From the NCBI GenBank assembly GCA_025352085.1, contig JANXUA010000125.1:19439-83438 (forward strand): a DNA stretch of 64,000 nucleotides. The letters run 5' to 3'. Source of the stretch: Caulobacteraceae bacterium. Its GTDB lineage: Bacteria; Pseudomonadota; Alphaproteobacteria; Caulobacterales; Caulobacteraceae. This document shows positions 11,082 to 19,760 of this stretch, one piece after another (the stretch's first letter is position 1; each line of letters starts with the position of its first letter). A program made the position numbers and the translations under genes. The notes below the pieces were generated by a model. That model had not been told where the DNA came from and made no database searches. It was given only the letters and a program-made list of their open reading frames with translations.

Positions 11082-12287
11082 ATGCCGCACGGTCTCTCAG
11101 CCGCCCGCCTCAAGCACATCGATGATTTCCTTCAGTCCCGCTATGTCGATCCGGGCAAGCTCGCGGGCGCCCTGACCCTGGTCGCGCGCGGCGGCGAGGT
11201 GGCCCACCTGGGCGTCGTCGGCGCCGCCGACATCGCCCGCGTCGTCCCGCTGAAGGAAGACGCCATCTTCCGCATCTATTCCATGACCAAACCGCTCACC
11301 AGCGTGGCGATCATGATGCTGGTGGAGCGGGGTCTGATCGCGCTCGACGATCCGGTGGAGAAGTTCATTCCGGCGTGGAAGGACCAGGAGGTGTTCGTCG
11401 CCGGCGCGCCCGGACGCTGGCAGACCCGCCGGCCGGCGCGGCCGATGCAGGTGATCGATCTTCTGCGCCACACCTCGGGCCTGACCTATGGGTTTCAGGA
11501 CCGCACGCCGGTCGACGCCGCCTATCGGCGCGGCCATGTCGGCGTCATGGGCTCCAAACTGCCGCTGGCCGGCATGATCGCGGCCCTGGCCGACATCCCA
11601 CTGGAGTTTTCGCCGGGCGAGGCTTGGAACTATTCCAACTCCACCGATGTCCTCGGCTATCTGGTCGAGGTCGTCAGCGGCCGGCCGTTCGAGGATTATC
11701 TGCGCGACGAGGTTATCGCGCCGCTCGGCATGGTCGACACCGATTTTCATGTTCCGGGCGACAAGGCCTCGCGCTTCACCGCCTGCTACGGCATCGGCCA
11801 GGGCGGGCCTCTGGTGGTGCAGGACGACCCGACCAAGAGCGCCTATCTCAAGGTCCCGCCATACATTTCCGGCGGCGGCGGTCTGGTGTCGACGGCTACC
11901 GACTATCTGGCCTTCTGCAAAATGATGCTGAACGGCGGGATTCTCGACGGCGTGCGCCTGCTCAGTCGCAAGACCATCGATCTGATGACCGCCAATCATC
12001 TGCCGGGCGGCCAGGACCTCACCGAGCTGTCGAGGTCGCTGTTCAGCGAGGCGACCATGGCCGGGGTCGGCTTCGGCCTCGGCTTTGCGGTGACCCTCGA
12101 TCCGGCCAAGACCATGCTGGCGGGCAGCGCCGGCGAATACTACTGGGGCGGCGCGGCCAGCACCGCCTTCTGGATCGATCCGGCCGAGGACCTGATCGTC
12201 GTCTTCATGACCCAGCTGATGCCCTCGAACATCTATCCCATCCGCCGGGAGCTGCGCACCCTGGTCTATTCCGCGTTTGATGATTGA
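11082..12287 (+). CDS. Serine hydrolase, class C beta-lactamase / EstB-like
   Basis: Beta-lactamase-fold serine hydrolase, 401 aa. The nucleophile motif SxxK is SMTK (about residue 66), the second motif YxN is YSN in WNYSNSTDVLGYL (about residue 183), and HTSGLTYGF is the usual substrate-pocket signature. The C-terminal GEYYWGGAASTAFWIDP takes the place of the KTG motif, as in EstB-type esterases rather than true AmpC enzymes. There is no signal peptide, so a cytosolic esterase is more likely than a beta-lactamase. The gene precedes pgl with an 8-bp overlap. Confidence 0.88.
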   Translation: MPHGLSAARLKHIDDFLQSRYVDPGKLAGALTLVARGGEVAHLGVVGAADIARVVPLKEDAIFRIYSMTKPLTSVAIMMLVERGLIALDDPVEKFIPAWKDQEVFVAGAPGRWQTRRPARPMQVIDLLRHTSGLTYGFQDRTPVDAAYRRGHVGVMGSKLPLAGMIAALADIPLEFSPGEAWNYSNSTDVLGYLVEVVSGRPFEDYLRDEVIAPLGMVDTDFHVPGDKASRFTACYGIGQGGPLVVQDDPTKSAYLKVPPYISGGGGLVSTATDYLAFCKMMLNGGILDGVRLLSRKTIDLMTANHLPGGQDLTELSRSLFSEATMAGVGFGLGFAVTLDPAKTMLAGSAGEYYWGGAASTAFWIDPAEDLIVVFMTQLMPSNIYPIRRELRTLVYSAFDD

Positions 12288-12963
12288 GATCGAAACGTTT
12301 GCCGATCGCGCGGCGCTGACGGCGGCGACGGCGGATCTTATCGCCGGCGCTTTGGCCGCGCCCGGACTCCGAAGCTTTGTGGCCACCGGCGGGAGCACGC
12401 CCGGTCCGGTCTACGACGCTCTCGCCAAAGGCGACATTGATTGGGCCGGCGTGACCGTCACCCTGACCGATGAGCGATGGGTGGACCCCGACTCGCCGCT
12501 CAGCAACGAAGGCCTGATCCGCGGCCGCCTGCTGACCGGACCGGCCGCAGCGGCGCGCTTCACGCCCCTCAAAGGCGCCGGCGCGACCCCCAACGCCGCC
12601 GCCCTCGCCGTCGAGCCGGCCCTGACTGCGCTGACGCCTTTCGACGTCGTCTTGCTGGGCATGGGGCCCGACGGTCACATCGCCTCACTGTTTCCGGGCG
12701 ACCCCGGCCTCGCGGCCGCTCTCGATCCGGCCGGGAAGCGCCTGTGCGTCAGCGTCGATCACGCCGGACTGGAGCCGTTCGTTCCCCGCATCAGCCTGAC
12801 GGCGCGGGCGTTGCTGAACGCCCGGTTGATCGTCTTGCTCGTGACCGGCGAGGACAAGCGGGCGCTCATCGGTCGGGTCGTTGACGACCCCGGCTTCGCG
12901 CCTCCGGTCGTCGCGATCCTGCGCCAATCGACAACGCCCGTGCGGGTGTTGTGGGCGCGATGA
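12280..12963 (+). CDS. pgl: 6-phosphogluconolactonase
   Basis: Hydrolyses 6-phosphogluconolactone in the oxidative pentose phosphate / Entner-Doudoroff route. Motifs TGGSTPGPVYDAL, LTDERWVDPDSPLSNEG and LLGMGPDGHIASLFPG are the family's phosphosugar-binding elements. The length of 227 aa is typical. The track's 12277 is a TTG directly before ATG 12280, which I prefer; it overlaps the stop of the serine hydrolase. zwf and edd, often nearby in Caulobacterales, are not in the window. Confidence 0.93.
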   Translation: MIEIETFADRAALTAATADLIAGALAAPGLRSFVATGGSTPGPVYDALAKGDIDWAGVTVTLTDERWVDPDSPLSNEGLIRGRLLTGPAAAARFTPLKGAGATPNAAALAVEPALTALTPFDVVLLGMGPDGHIASLFPGDPGLAAALDPAGKRLCVSVDHAGLEPFVPRISLTARALLNARLIVLLVTGEDKRALIGRVVDDPGFAPPVVAILRQSTTPVRVLWAR

Positions 12964-12972
12964 GGGAGGCTC

Positions 12973-14067
12973 ATGACCGCGCTGTTCGCTGACGGCGTGC
13001 TGCGCGGCGCCGCGGCGGGGCTGCTGGCCCTGCTCGCCTATCTGTTCGCCCGCGACTGGCGCCGGACGCTGACGGCGCGGCTGGGCGCGCTTCTGTCGAT
13101 TGCCGGCATAGCCTATCTGGTTCTTCCCACGCTGTCGCCCGATCAGGATCAGGCGTGGTGGCGCGTGCCGATCCAGTTGATGAGTCTGTCGGCCCCAGGG
13201 CTGTTCTGGCTGCTCGCGATCAGCTGGTTCGATGATGAATACGCTTTGCGTCGGCGCGATGTCGGCGTCGTTCTGACCAGCGTCGCCTTGGGCGGGATCG
13301 CCAACTACGCCTACCTAGTCTGGAACGTGCGTCTTTTGCCGATCGGGGCTCTTTGGCGCGTGTCGGCGGTGGCGTTGATCGTGGCCGGCATCGCCGTCTC
13401 GTTGCGCGGACGCGGCGGCGACCTGATCGAGGCGCGGCGGCGGGTGCGGCTGACTCTATCGCTGGCGATCGGCGTGGTCATATTGTGGATCGTCCTGGCC
13501 GAACTGCCGCTCAACGGCTGGCCGCCGCCGCTCGGCTGGCGCATCGTCAATGCGGCGAGTCTGCTTCTGCTGGCGGCGACCCTGGCGATCGGCGCTTTGG
13601 GCTGGCGCGATCCGGCCCTGCTCGCGCCGTCCGCCAAGGCGTCCCATACTGAACCGCCGCGCTCCGAGGCCGACGACTCAGTTCTGCTCGCCAGACTCCA
13701 GGCGGAGATGACCCGCGAGCGGCTCTACCGCCGGGACGGTTTGACCATCACCACCGTGGCCGCGCGCCTCGGCGTTCCCGAATACCGCCTGCGCCGGGCG
13801 ATCAACCAAGGGCTGGGCGAGCGCAATTTCAACGCCTACCTCAATGGCTTTCGGTTGAGCGAAGTGCGCGAGGCTCTGGCCGATCCGGCCCAGCGCGAAA
13901 CGCCGATTCTGACCATTGCGCTTGACGCCGGTTTCGGCAGCCTCGCGCCTTTCGGCTGGCCGAGGAATGTACCCCCAGCGAATATCGGCAGGCCCGGCTC
14001 ATCTCTCGCTGATCGGATTTGCAAGTTCGACCGGTTGATTGTGAAACACGCGCGGCGGCAGGCCTGA
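12973..14067 (+). pseudogene. AraC-family regulator with membrane N-terminus, frameshifted in the last helix-turn-helix
   Basis: The N-terminal half has about seven hydrophobic segments, then a linker and an AraC DNA-binding domain (LTITTVAARLGVPEYRLRRAINQ and NAYLNGFRLSEVREAL). The frame holds to ILTIALDAGFGSLAPF, after which it reads GWPRNVPPANIG, unlike the family. Near 13950 another frame resumes the expected FRLAEECTPSEYRQARLISR and stops at 14012. A 13-bp deletion between two CGCCTTTC copies would explain this. The second HTH is damaged, so the product is probably non-functional or altered. It could sense a membrane or periplasmic signal. Confidence 0.7.
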
Positions 14068-14116
14068 CGGCGGCTCACAGACGGTGTCGGATCAACCGGA
14101 ACCAGGGCCACCGACC

Positions 14117-14938
14117 ATGCCGCATAATCTCAGCTTGAGTGACGCTTTCTGGCACGTTTTGCCGAACGTCTTTCTGTTCGACGGCGGACGCTATGTGATC
14201 GGGACGGTGGTGATGTCCGCCGTTCTGTGGCTCGTGGATCGCACCTGGCTGCGCGCGCGGATCATCCAAAACCGGCGGGCGGGCCGGGCCGACTACACCC
14301 GCGAGATGCTGACGTCCCTGCGCAGCGTGATGATCTATGCGCTCGTGTCGACCCCCGCGCTGTGGCTGCAATCGAACGGCTATACGGTCGGAGACTTCAC
14401 CGGCAAGGCCACCGCGCCGATCATCGCGCTTTACGTCGTCGTCCTTCTCATCGCCCACGACGCCTATTTCTATTGGACGCACCGGGCGCTGCACGACCCG
14501 CGCCTGTTCAAAAGATGGCATCGCACGCATCACCGCTCGGTGACGCCAACGCCGTTCGCCGCCTATGCCTTTGATTGGCGCGAGGCGATCGTGCAGGCGT
14601 TCTTCGTGTCGGCCTGGTTCTGCCTCGTGCCAACGCCGTTTCTGGCCATGTTCATTTTCCTGGGCGTCATGATCATCCGCAATGTATGGGGACATTCAGG
14701 CACGGAGCTGCATCCGCGCGGCATGGCCGATCACCCGTTCTGGGGCCTCTTCACCACGACCGTTCACCACGACCTGCACCATAGCGGCGGCTTCAACCAC
14801 AACTTTGGCCTGTATTTCACCTGGTGGGATCGGATGATGGGCACCGAACACCCCCGTTATCGGGAAATCTTCCGCGAGGTGACGGCGAGAGGGGCTCGGG
14901 AAACGGACGGGCTAGCGCAGCCGTTGCCGGCGGAATGA
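14117..14938 (+). CDS. Sterol desaturase / fatty acid hydroxylase family protein
   Basis: Integral-membrane di-iron hydroxylase with the family's histidine boxes: HDAYFYWTHRALH, WHRTHH and HHDLHHSGGFNHNFG. Four hydrophobic segments surround them. About 273 residues from ATG 14117; the track's GTG 14084 would add eleven residues and has no visible ribosome binding site. It probably hydroxylates or desaturates a lipid such as a carotenoid, fatty acid or hopanoid-linked substrate; the sequence does not say which. It is convergent with fumC, with repeat copy B filling the gap. Confidence 0.88.
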   Translation: MPHNLSLSDAFWHVLPNVFLFDGGRYVIGTVVMSAVLWLVDRTWLRARIIQNRRAGRADYTREMLTSLRSVMIYALVSTPALWLQSNGYTVGDFTGKATAPIIALYVVVLLIAHDAYFYWTHRALHDPRLFKRWHRTHHRSVTPTPFAAYAFDWREAIVQAFFVSAWFCLVPTPFLAMFIFLGVMIIRNVWGHSGTELHPRGMADHPFWGLFTTTVHHDLHHSGGFNHNFGLYFTWWDRMMGTEHPRYREIFREVTARGARETDGLAQPLPAE

Positions 14939-14944
14939 AAACCT

Positions 14945-15054
14945 CCCTCCCCTTTATGGGGAGGGTCGAGACGAAGTCCGGGGTGGGGTCGCCGCCCCCT
15001 TAAGAGCCCCACCCCGGTCGCTTCGCGACTCGCCCTCCCCATAAAAGGGGAGGG
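14945..15054. repeat. Dispersed palindromic repeat, copy B
   Basis: 110 bp, from CCCTCCCCTTTATGGGGAGGG through GGGGTGGGG and CCCCACCCC to CCCTCCCCATAAAAGGGGAGGG. It fills the gap between the convergent fatty acid hydroxylase and fumC genes, where such a hairpin could act as a bidirectional terminator. Confidence 0.95.
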
Positions 15055-15063
15055 AAAGCATCC

Positions 15064-16455
15064 TCAGCCCGGTCCGATCATGTTTTCGGGGCGGACGATG
15101 GCGTCGAATTCGGCCTCGGTCACATAGCCGCCGCCGACCGCTTCCTCGCGCAGGGTCGTGCCGTTGTGATGGGCGGTCTTGGCGATTTTGGCGGCGGCGT
15201 CATAGCCGATCTTGGGCGCCAAAGCCGTGACCAGCATCAGCGAACGCTCGAGCGCCGCCTTGATGTTGTCGACGCGCGGCTCGATGCCGACGACGCAATG
15301 CTCGGTGAAGCTCTTGGCGGCGTCGGCGATCAGGCGCGCCGACTGCAGGAAATTGTAGGCCATTACCGGGTTGAACACATTCAACTCAAAGTGACCCGAC
15401 GCCCCGGCGAAGCTGATGGTCGACTGGTTACCGAACACCTGCACGCAGACCATGGTCAGGGCCTCGCACTGGGTGGGATTGACTTTGCCCGGCATGATCG
15501 AAGAGCCCGGCTCGTTCTCCGGCAGGGCCAGTTCGCCCAGACCCGAGCGCGGCCCGCTACCTAAAAAGCGGATATCGTTGGCGATCTTGAACAGGCTGGC
15601 GGCGACGGTGTTCATCGCCCCGTGGCTGAACACCATGGCGTCGTGGGCCGCCAGGGCCTCGAACTTGTTGGGCGCGGAGGTGAATTTCAGGCCGGTGATC
15701 TGGGCGATCTTGTCGGCCACCCCCTCGGCGAAGCCGATCGGGGCGTTGAGGCCGGTGCCGACCGCCGTGCCGCCCTGCGCAAGTTGCATGAGCATGGGCA
15801 AGGTCGATTCGATCCGGGCTATGCCGTTCTCGACCTGCTGGGCGTAGCCGGAAAACTCCTGGCCCAGGGTCAAGGGCGTGGCGTCCTGGGTATGGGTGCG
15901 GCCGATCTTGATAATGCCCTTCCAGGCGTTCGCCTTGTCGTTGAGGGCGTTGCGCAGGGTGGCGAGAGCCGGCAGCAGGCGGTGGGTCAGCTCCTCGGCG
16001 GCGGCGACGTGCATGGCCGTGGGATAGGTGTCGTTGGACGACTGGGACATGTTGACGTGGTCGTTCGGATGGACCGGCGTCTTGGATCCCATCACCCCGC
16101 CCAGCATTTCGATGGCGCGGTTGGAGATGACTTCATTGGCGTTCATGTTCGATTGGGTGCCGGACCCCGTTTGCCAGACGGCCAGTGGAAAATGGGCGTC
16201 GAGCTTGCCCTCGATCACCTCGTTTGCGGCGGCGATGATGGCCGCTCCGATCTTGGGGTCGAGTTTGCCCAGAGCGATATTGGTCTCGGCGGCGGCGCGC
16301 TTGACGATGCCCAGGGCGCGGACCACCGGCAGGGGCTGCTTTTCCCAACCGATGGCGAAATTGCCGAGGCTGCGCTGGCTCTGCGCGGCCCAATAGCGGT
16401 CGGCGGGGACCTCAATGGGGCCGAAGCTGTCGGTTTCGGTCCGGGTGGCGGTCAT
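15064..16455 (-). CDS. fumC: Class II fumarate hydratase
   Basis: Oxygen-stable fumarase of the TCA cycle, homotetrameric in the cytosol; interconverts fumarate and malate. 463 aa. Diagnostic are the signature [11 protein letters not shown], the substrate-binding [11 protein letters not shown] and [14 protein letters not shown], and the N-terminal [24 protein letters not shown] start at 16455. argH elsewhere in the window is of the same superfamily, but the [11 protein letters not shown] form and length mark this one as fumarase. Confidence 0.97.
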   Translation of the reverse strand: MTATRTETDSFGPIEVPADRYWAAQSQRSLGNFAIGWEKQPLPVVRALGIVKRAAAETNIALGKLDPKIGAAIIAAANEVIEGKLDAHFPLAVWQTGSGTQSNMNANEVISNRAIEMLGGVMGSKTPVHPNDHVNMSQSSNDTYPTAMHVAAAEELTHRLLPALATLRNALNDKANAWKGIIKIGRTHTQDATPLTLGQEFSGYAQQVENGIARIESTLPMLMQLAQGGTAVGTGLNAPIGFAEGVADKIAQITGLKFTSAPNKFEALAAHDAMVFSHGAMNTVAASLFKIANDIRFLGSGPRSGLGELALPENEPGSSIMPGKVNPTQCEALTMVCVQVFGNQSTISFAGASGHFELNVFNPVMAYNFLQSARLIADAAKSFTEHCVVGIEPRVDNIKAALERSLMLVTALAPKIGYDAAAKIAKTAHHNGTTLREEAVGGGYVTEAEFDAIVRPENMIGPG

Positions 16456-16557
16456 GACGGGTCTCCAAAGGCAAACATCTGGCCGCGCACGGCTCCAGCG
16501 CGCGCCAGAAAGCCACTAGACGCGTGAAGGTCAATAAGATCTGTGCGGCCATGCCGA

Positions 16558-17457
16558 TCAGGAGCGAAAGAGGACGTGCTTGATTCGATCGTCGACCGTG
16601 CGAATCCTGTGCACGAGCTTGTCGAGGTCGGGGTCGGCGATCGCCGCGGTTCTGTCGGCAAACGTCAGGGCGACAAGAATTGACTTGGGGCCCAGATGCA
16701 GCGTTTCCACCTTGGTGACCCTGGGACTCTGCCCCGCGAGCTCGCCGAGTAATTTCGTCCGGATGATGGCCGCAACCGACTCGCCCGCGACGAGACTGCG
16801 CGTGGCGCTAAGGATGATGAGGGCGTTGGCGATGAGCAAAACGCCTATCGCGCAGGATGCGGCGCCGTCCGCCCACAGCCATCCCAACAGGGCATTGGCC
16901 AGGATCCCGGCCAGAGCTATGCCAATGCCGACCAGGGCGGCGCCATCCTCCAGTTGGGACTCGTAGAGATTTGGGTCCTTCGACTGCTTGATGAACTCCC
17001 AAAAGCCAATCGCTTTGCCGGTAGGCCTGTGCCGACGAACGACCTTGCGCACCTCTCGCTGACCAACCAGGAAAGAGCCGCCTTCGATCAGGGCGGAGAG
17101 CGCCAATACGCCCACGGTCACGGACAACGACTCGATCAGTCGCGGGGATCGAATTTGCTGGAGGCCCTGAGCTAGAGAGAGCACGCCGCCGACAAGCAGC
17201 ACCAAAACCGCGACAATAGACGTCCAAAAGTAGATTTCGGCGCCGTAGCCAAAATTATGGGTCTGGTCGGCCGGGGCCTTGCTCCGCCGGTTTCCGATAA
17301 GGAGCAGAATCTGGTTTGCGCTGTCAGCCGTGGAATGGATAGCCTCGGTCAGCATGGCGCTGGAGCCGGAAAGGGCCGCGGCGGCATATTTCGAGACCGC
17401 GACCAGTATGTTGCCTGCCAATGCGGCGTAGACGACGCGGACCGAACCGTCTGGCAT
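16558..17457 (-). CDS. Cation diffusion facilitator (CDF) transporter
   Basis: Inner-membrane metal/proton antiporter, 299 aa, six hydrophobic segments. The metal site on helix 2 is EAIHSTADSANQ (HxxxD). On helix 5 the usual HxxxD is replaced by ESQLEDGAALVG, as in the SLC30A9-like subgroup. A cytoplasmic C-terminal domain (VTKVETLHLGPKSILVALT) follows. The metal is probably Zn, Mn or Co; the changed helix-5 site makes zinc less certain. It stands alone, with 102 bp to fumC and 86 bp to the next gene. Confidence 0.88.
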   Translation of the reverse strand: MPDGSVRVVYAALAGNILVAVSKYAAAALSGSSAMLTEAIHSTADSANQILLLIGNRRSKAPADQTHNFGYGAEIYFWTSIVAVLVLLVGGVLSLAQGLQQIRSPRLIESLSVTVGVLALSALIEGGSFLVGQREVRKVVRRHRPTGKAIGFWEFIKQSKDPNLYESQLEDGAALVGIGIALAGILANALLGWLWADGAASCAIGVLLIANALIILSATRSLVAGESVAAIIRTKLLGELAGQSPRVTKVETLHLGPKSILVALTFADRTAAIADPDLDKLVHRIRTVDDRIKHVLFRS

Positions 17458-17543
17458 GGGGTCAAGCCTCCGCCGCCTTGTCGGATGCGCACCCGCGGCT
17501 GGTCTTCTCGAACGCTCAACTGCTTCGAAGGTTCGCGCCGGCC

Positions 17544-18317
17544 CTACTTTCGCAGAGCGGCGAAGGGCGGCGTCATGGCGGAAAAACGCGGCCCGATGAA
17601 CACCTGCGGCTGAGAGCGCGGGCGCATGCCCTCGACGTCCTCACGCGCCGCCACGCACAGGCGCACCCGCCGGGCCAGATCGGCGAAATCGGTCGATTGC
17701 GGCAGATCCTCGATCACGCAGCCGTCGAAGAACGGGTATTTGTCGCTCTCGCCGCAGCCGAAACTCGATCGATCCCGTCGCGCCGCCGTTAGCACAAAGC
17801 GGTTCGGGGCCTTGAGCGTGTCCATGAACACGCCCGAAAAGCACGCCGACACGACCACCGCCGTCGGCCGCGCGCCACAAGCGCCATCGATCGCCGCCGC
17901 GAGCCTCTGCGGCGCGACCAGGCCTCGGCCCACGACCACGCCGTCCTGTGAGCCGTGCGAGGTGATGTAGACCAGACAGCCAACCGGCGCGGCCTTGGCC
18001 AGGGCGCGCAGGCGCGCGAACACCAAGCCCGGCGCCGTGGCGAGGGGGCGAACAGGGGGATAGCGCTCGGGGTGGAGCGAAAACTGCGCCAGGTTCGCCG
18101 GCGCCAGGCCCCGGGCCTCGAAGGCGGCGGTCACATCGCGCCGCGCGTTGTCGAAGGCCTCGGTGGGTGTGTCTTCGTGGGCCGATTGATCGTCTCCGGC
18201 CACAATGACGGCGGCCCAGTGGCCGAGCGAGGTCGCGGGGCGGATCGGCTGGGCGGCGATGGCCGGCGCCGCCGCGACGGCGAGCGTTACCGCGAACGCT
18301 GCCGCGGCGCCGCGCAT
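17544..18317 (-). CDS. Exported C13-family (legumain-like) cysteine peptidase
   Basis: 257 aa with a signal peptide (residues 1-22). The caspase/legumain-fold dyad is visible: CLVYITSHGSQDGVV (His after a hydrophobic strand) and AVVVSACFSGVFMD (Cys). HWAAVIVAGDD near the start is the first core strand. Family C13 peptidases cut after Asn/Asp in eukaryotes; the bacterial relatives are exported and their substrates are mostly unknown. The stop overlaps the thioesterase-side region by one base (18317). The peptidase call rests on the SHG and SACFSG motifs; activity is inferred. Confidence 0.8.
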   Translation of the reverse strand: MRGAAAAFAVTLAVAAAPAIAAQPIRPATSLGHWAAVIVAGDDQSAHEDTPTEAFDNARRDVTAAFEARGLAPANLAQFSLHPERYPPVRPLATAPGLVFARLRALAKAAPVGCLVYITSHGSQDGVVVGRGLVAPQRLAAAIDGACGARPTAVVVSACFSGVFMDTLKAPNRFVLTAARRDRSSFGCGESDKYPFFDGCVIEDLPQSTDFADLARRVRLCVAAREDVEGMRPRSQPQVFIGPRFSAMTPPFAALRK

Positions 18318-18784
18318 TACTTGTAGTTCTTGAACGGCGTCGGCGCCGCCGTGCCGGTGGCTTTCGCGAGCAGCCGGCCCCCGGCGTCATAGATTTCGCC
18401 CTCGGTGAAGGCGATGGTGCGGCCCCACTTCACAACCCGCCCAATCCCGCGCAGGGCGCCGGGCGCGCCGGGACGAAAAAAACTCGTTTTCATCTCGATG
18501 GTCGGCGCCACATGCGTCATGCCCGAGGCGACCATGCAGGCCACCGACATGCACTCATCGAGCATGGCGCACAGATAGCCGCCCTGGATCTGTCTCATCG
18601 GATTGAGCAGAAGCTCGGCCTTGGCGTCGAAGGTGACCTCGACCGACTTGTCGGCCTGGCTGACGCTGACCAGGTGAAAACCCAGTGTGCGCGATCCGCT
18701 CGGTTGATTGCGGGTCGACTGAAACCGGGCCAGGATCTCCGCGTCGGTGCGCGCGGCGGGCGCGTCGGCGTGCGACGACTCCAC
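18317..18784 (-). CDS. PaaI-family (hotdog-fold) thioesterase
   Basis: Single hotdog domain, about 155 aa, hydrolysing a small-molecule acyl-CoA. IQGGYLCAMLDECMSVA is the catalytic helix, followed by THVAPTIEMKTSFFRPG and RTIAFTEGEIYDAGGRLLAKATGT. I place the start at GTG 18784, one base after the sspB stop and behind GGAAGAA; the track's 18937 start runs back through sspB in another frame and gives an implausible Arg/Pro-rich N-terminus. It is probably translated from the sspB message. Confidence 0.85.
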   Translation of the reverse strand: MESSHADAPAARTDAEILARFQSTRNQPSGSRTLGFHLVSVSQADKSVEVTFDAKAELLLNPMRQIQGGYLCAMLDECMSVACMVASGMTHVAPTIEMKTSFFRPGAPGALRGIGRVVKWGRTIAFTEGEIYDAGGRLLAKATGTAAPTPFKNYK

Positions 18785-18785
18785 G

Positions 18786-19268
18786 CTATTTCTTCCGGAA
18801 CTGGTCGAGGGAAACGATTTTGGGACCTTCGTCGGCGGCCTCCCCGGTTGATTTCGAGGCCGGCGTCGGGGCCGGCGGCCGCGCGGCGAGCGGCTCGGCG
18901 ACGGTGAATTGCAGCATGTACTGCACGCTGGGGTCATAGAACCGCATCACCGCCACGTAGGGAATGGTGAGCACCTTGGGCTGGCCGCCGAACTGCAGCG
19001 TCACCGAAAAGCCGGTCTCGCCGGGGTGGAGATCCCAGAACTGGTTCTGCAGCACGATGGTCATTTCGTCGGGATAACGATCGACCAGATCCGCCGGGAT
19101 CGACACCTCCGGCGCCCGGGTGCGGAAGCTGATATAGAAATGATGCTCGCCCGGCAGGCCGCGCGGCGACGCGGCGCGCTCCAGCGCCGCGCGAATGACC
19201 CCGCGCAGGGCGGTTTCGTGCAGGGCTTCGTAGCCCATCAGGTCGGGCGGCGGTTCATCCTTGATCAT
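18786..19268 (-). CDS. sspB: ClpXP adaptor SspB (alpha-proteobacterial type)
   Basis: Adaptor that binds ssrA-tagged proteins and delivers them to ClpXP. 160 aa from ATG 19268; the track's upstream extension crosses the terminator and the PEP-CTERM gene in another frame. Visible are the start LMGYEALHETALRGVIRAAL, the substrate-groove strands HHFYISFRTRAPEVSIP and MTIVLQNQFWDL, FSVTLQFGGQPKVLTIPYVA, a flexible Pro/Ala-rich tail and the ClpX-binding end VSLDQFRKK. The tmRNA gene that makes its tag (ending YAVAA) is within 1 kb, a functional pairing worth noting. Confidence 0.93.
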   Translation of the reverse strand: MIKDEPPPDLMGYEALHETALRGVIRAALERAASPRGLPGEHHFYISFRTRAPEVSIPADLVDRYPDEMTIVLQNQFWDLHPGETGFSVTLQFGGQPKVLTIPYVAVMRFYDPSVQYMLQFTVAEPLAARPPAPTPASKSTGEAADEGPKIVSLDQFRKK

Positions 19269-19315
19269 CGGCGCGACGGTAGCGTTCCGCGCGCGCAAGG
19301 CAAGGTCCACGCATA

Positions 19316-19351
19316 CGAAAAACGCCGCCGACCTGTTGGGGCCGGCGGCGT
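19316..19351 (-). terminator. Rho-independent terminator after the PEP-CTERM mini-gene
   Basis: On the minus strand, ACGCCGCCG - 12-nt loop - CGGCGGCGT is followed by TTTT. It lies between the stop of the 53-aa gene (19376) and sspB (19268), so it would insulate sspB from transcription from upstream. Confidence 0.75.
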
Positions 19352-19375
19352 CGAATTCGTCAATGGCCGAAAGCC

Positions 19376-19537
19376 TCAGGCGCGAGCCCTGGCCAATTTC
19401 CGGCGCGATCGCAGGGTGTAGCCGAGGCCGGCGAAACCGATCAGCATCAGAGTCCACGAGGCGGACTCGGGAACCGTGAACGCCGTTGTGGCCAAAGCCA
19501 CGCCGAGCGCGATGGTGGCAAGCGTCCTGGACGTCAT
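19376..19537 (-). CDS. 53-aa PEP-CTERM sorting-signal mini-protein
   Basis: Too short for the ORF track. ATG 19537 (GAAGGGG upstream) opens a 53-codon frame: a Sec signal (MTSRTLATIALGVALATTAF), immediately followed by VPESASW, a hydrophobic helix TLMLIGFAGLGYTL and a basic end RSRRKLARARA. That is the complete PEP-CTERM tripartite sorting signal (PExxSW, membrane segment, Arg cluster) recognised by exosortase, with no mature domain between. It could be an internal-deletion remnant, a tiny surface peptide or a decoy substrate. A terminator follows and a weak TTGACA-type promoter may lie near 19650. Confidence 0.75.
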   Translation of the reverse strand: MTSRTLATIALGVALATTAFTVPESASWTLMLIGFAGLGYTLRSRRKLARARA

Positions 19538-19760
19538 TTCTCAAGCCCCTTCTTCACCAACCCGGCTCCGCGGTCCCGACACACGCGACCGCGCGAAAAA
19601 CGCGCCTGCGTCAATCCGTCATGCGACAATGTGTCACGTATTTGGCGATGTCAAGGCGAAACAGACCAGATCTGTGCGCGTTCAAGCCGATTCGGAATCG
19701 GGCAAGAGTCTTCGCATCCGCCGTCTTCAGTATAACCGCCAGTGCGTCTGCACGAAGGGT

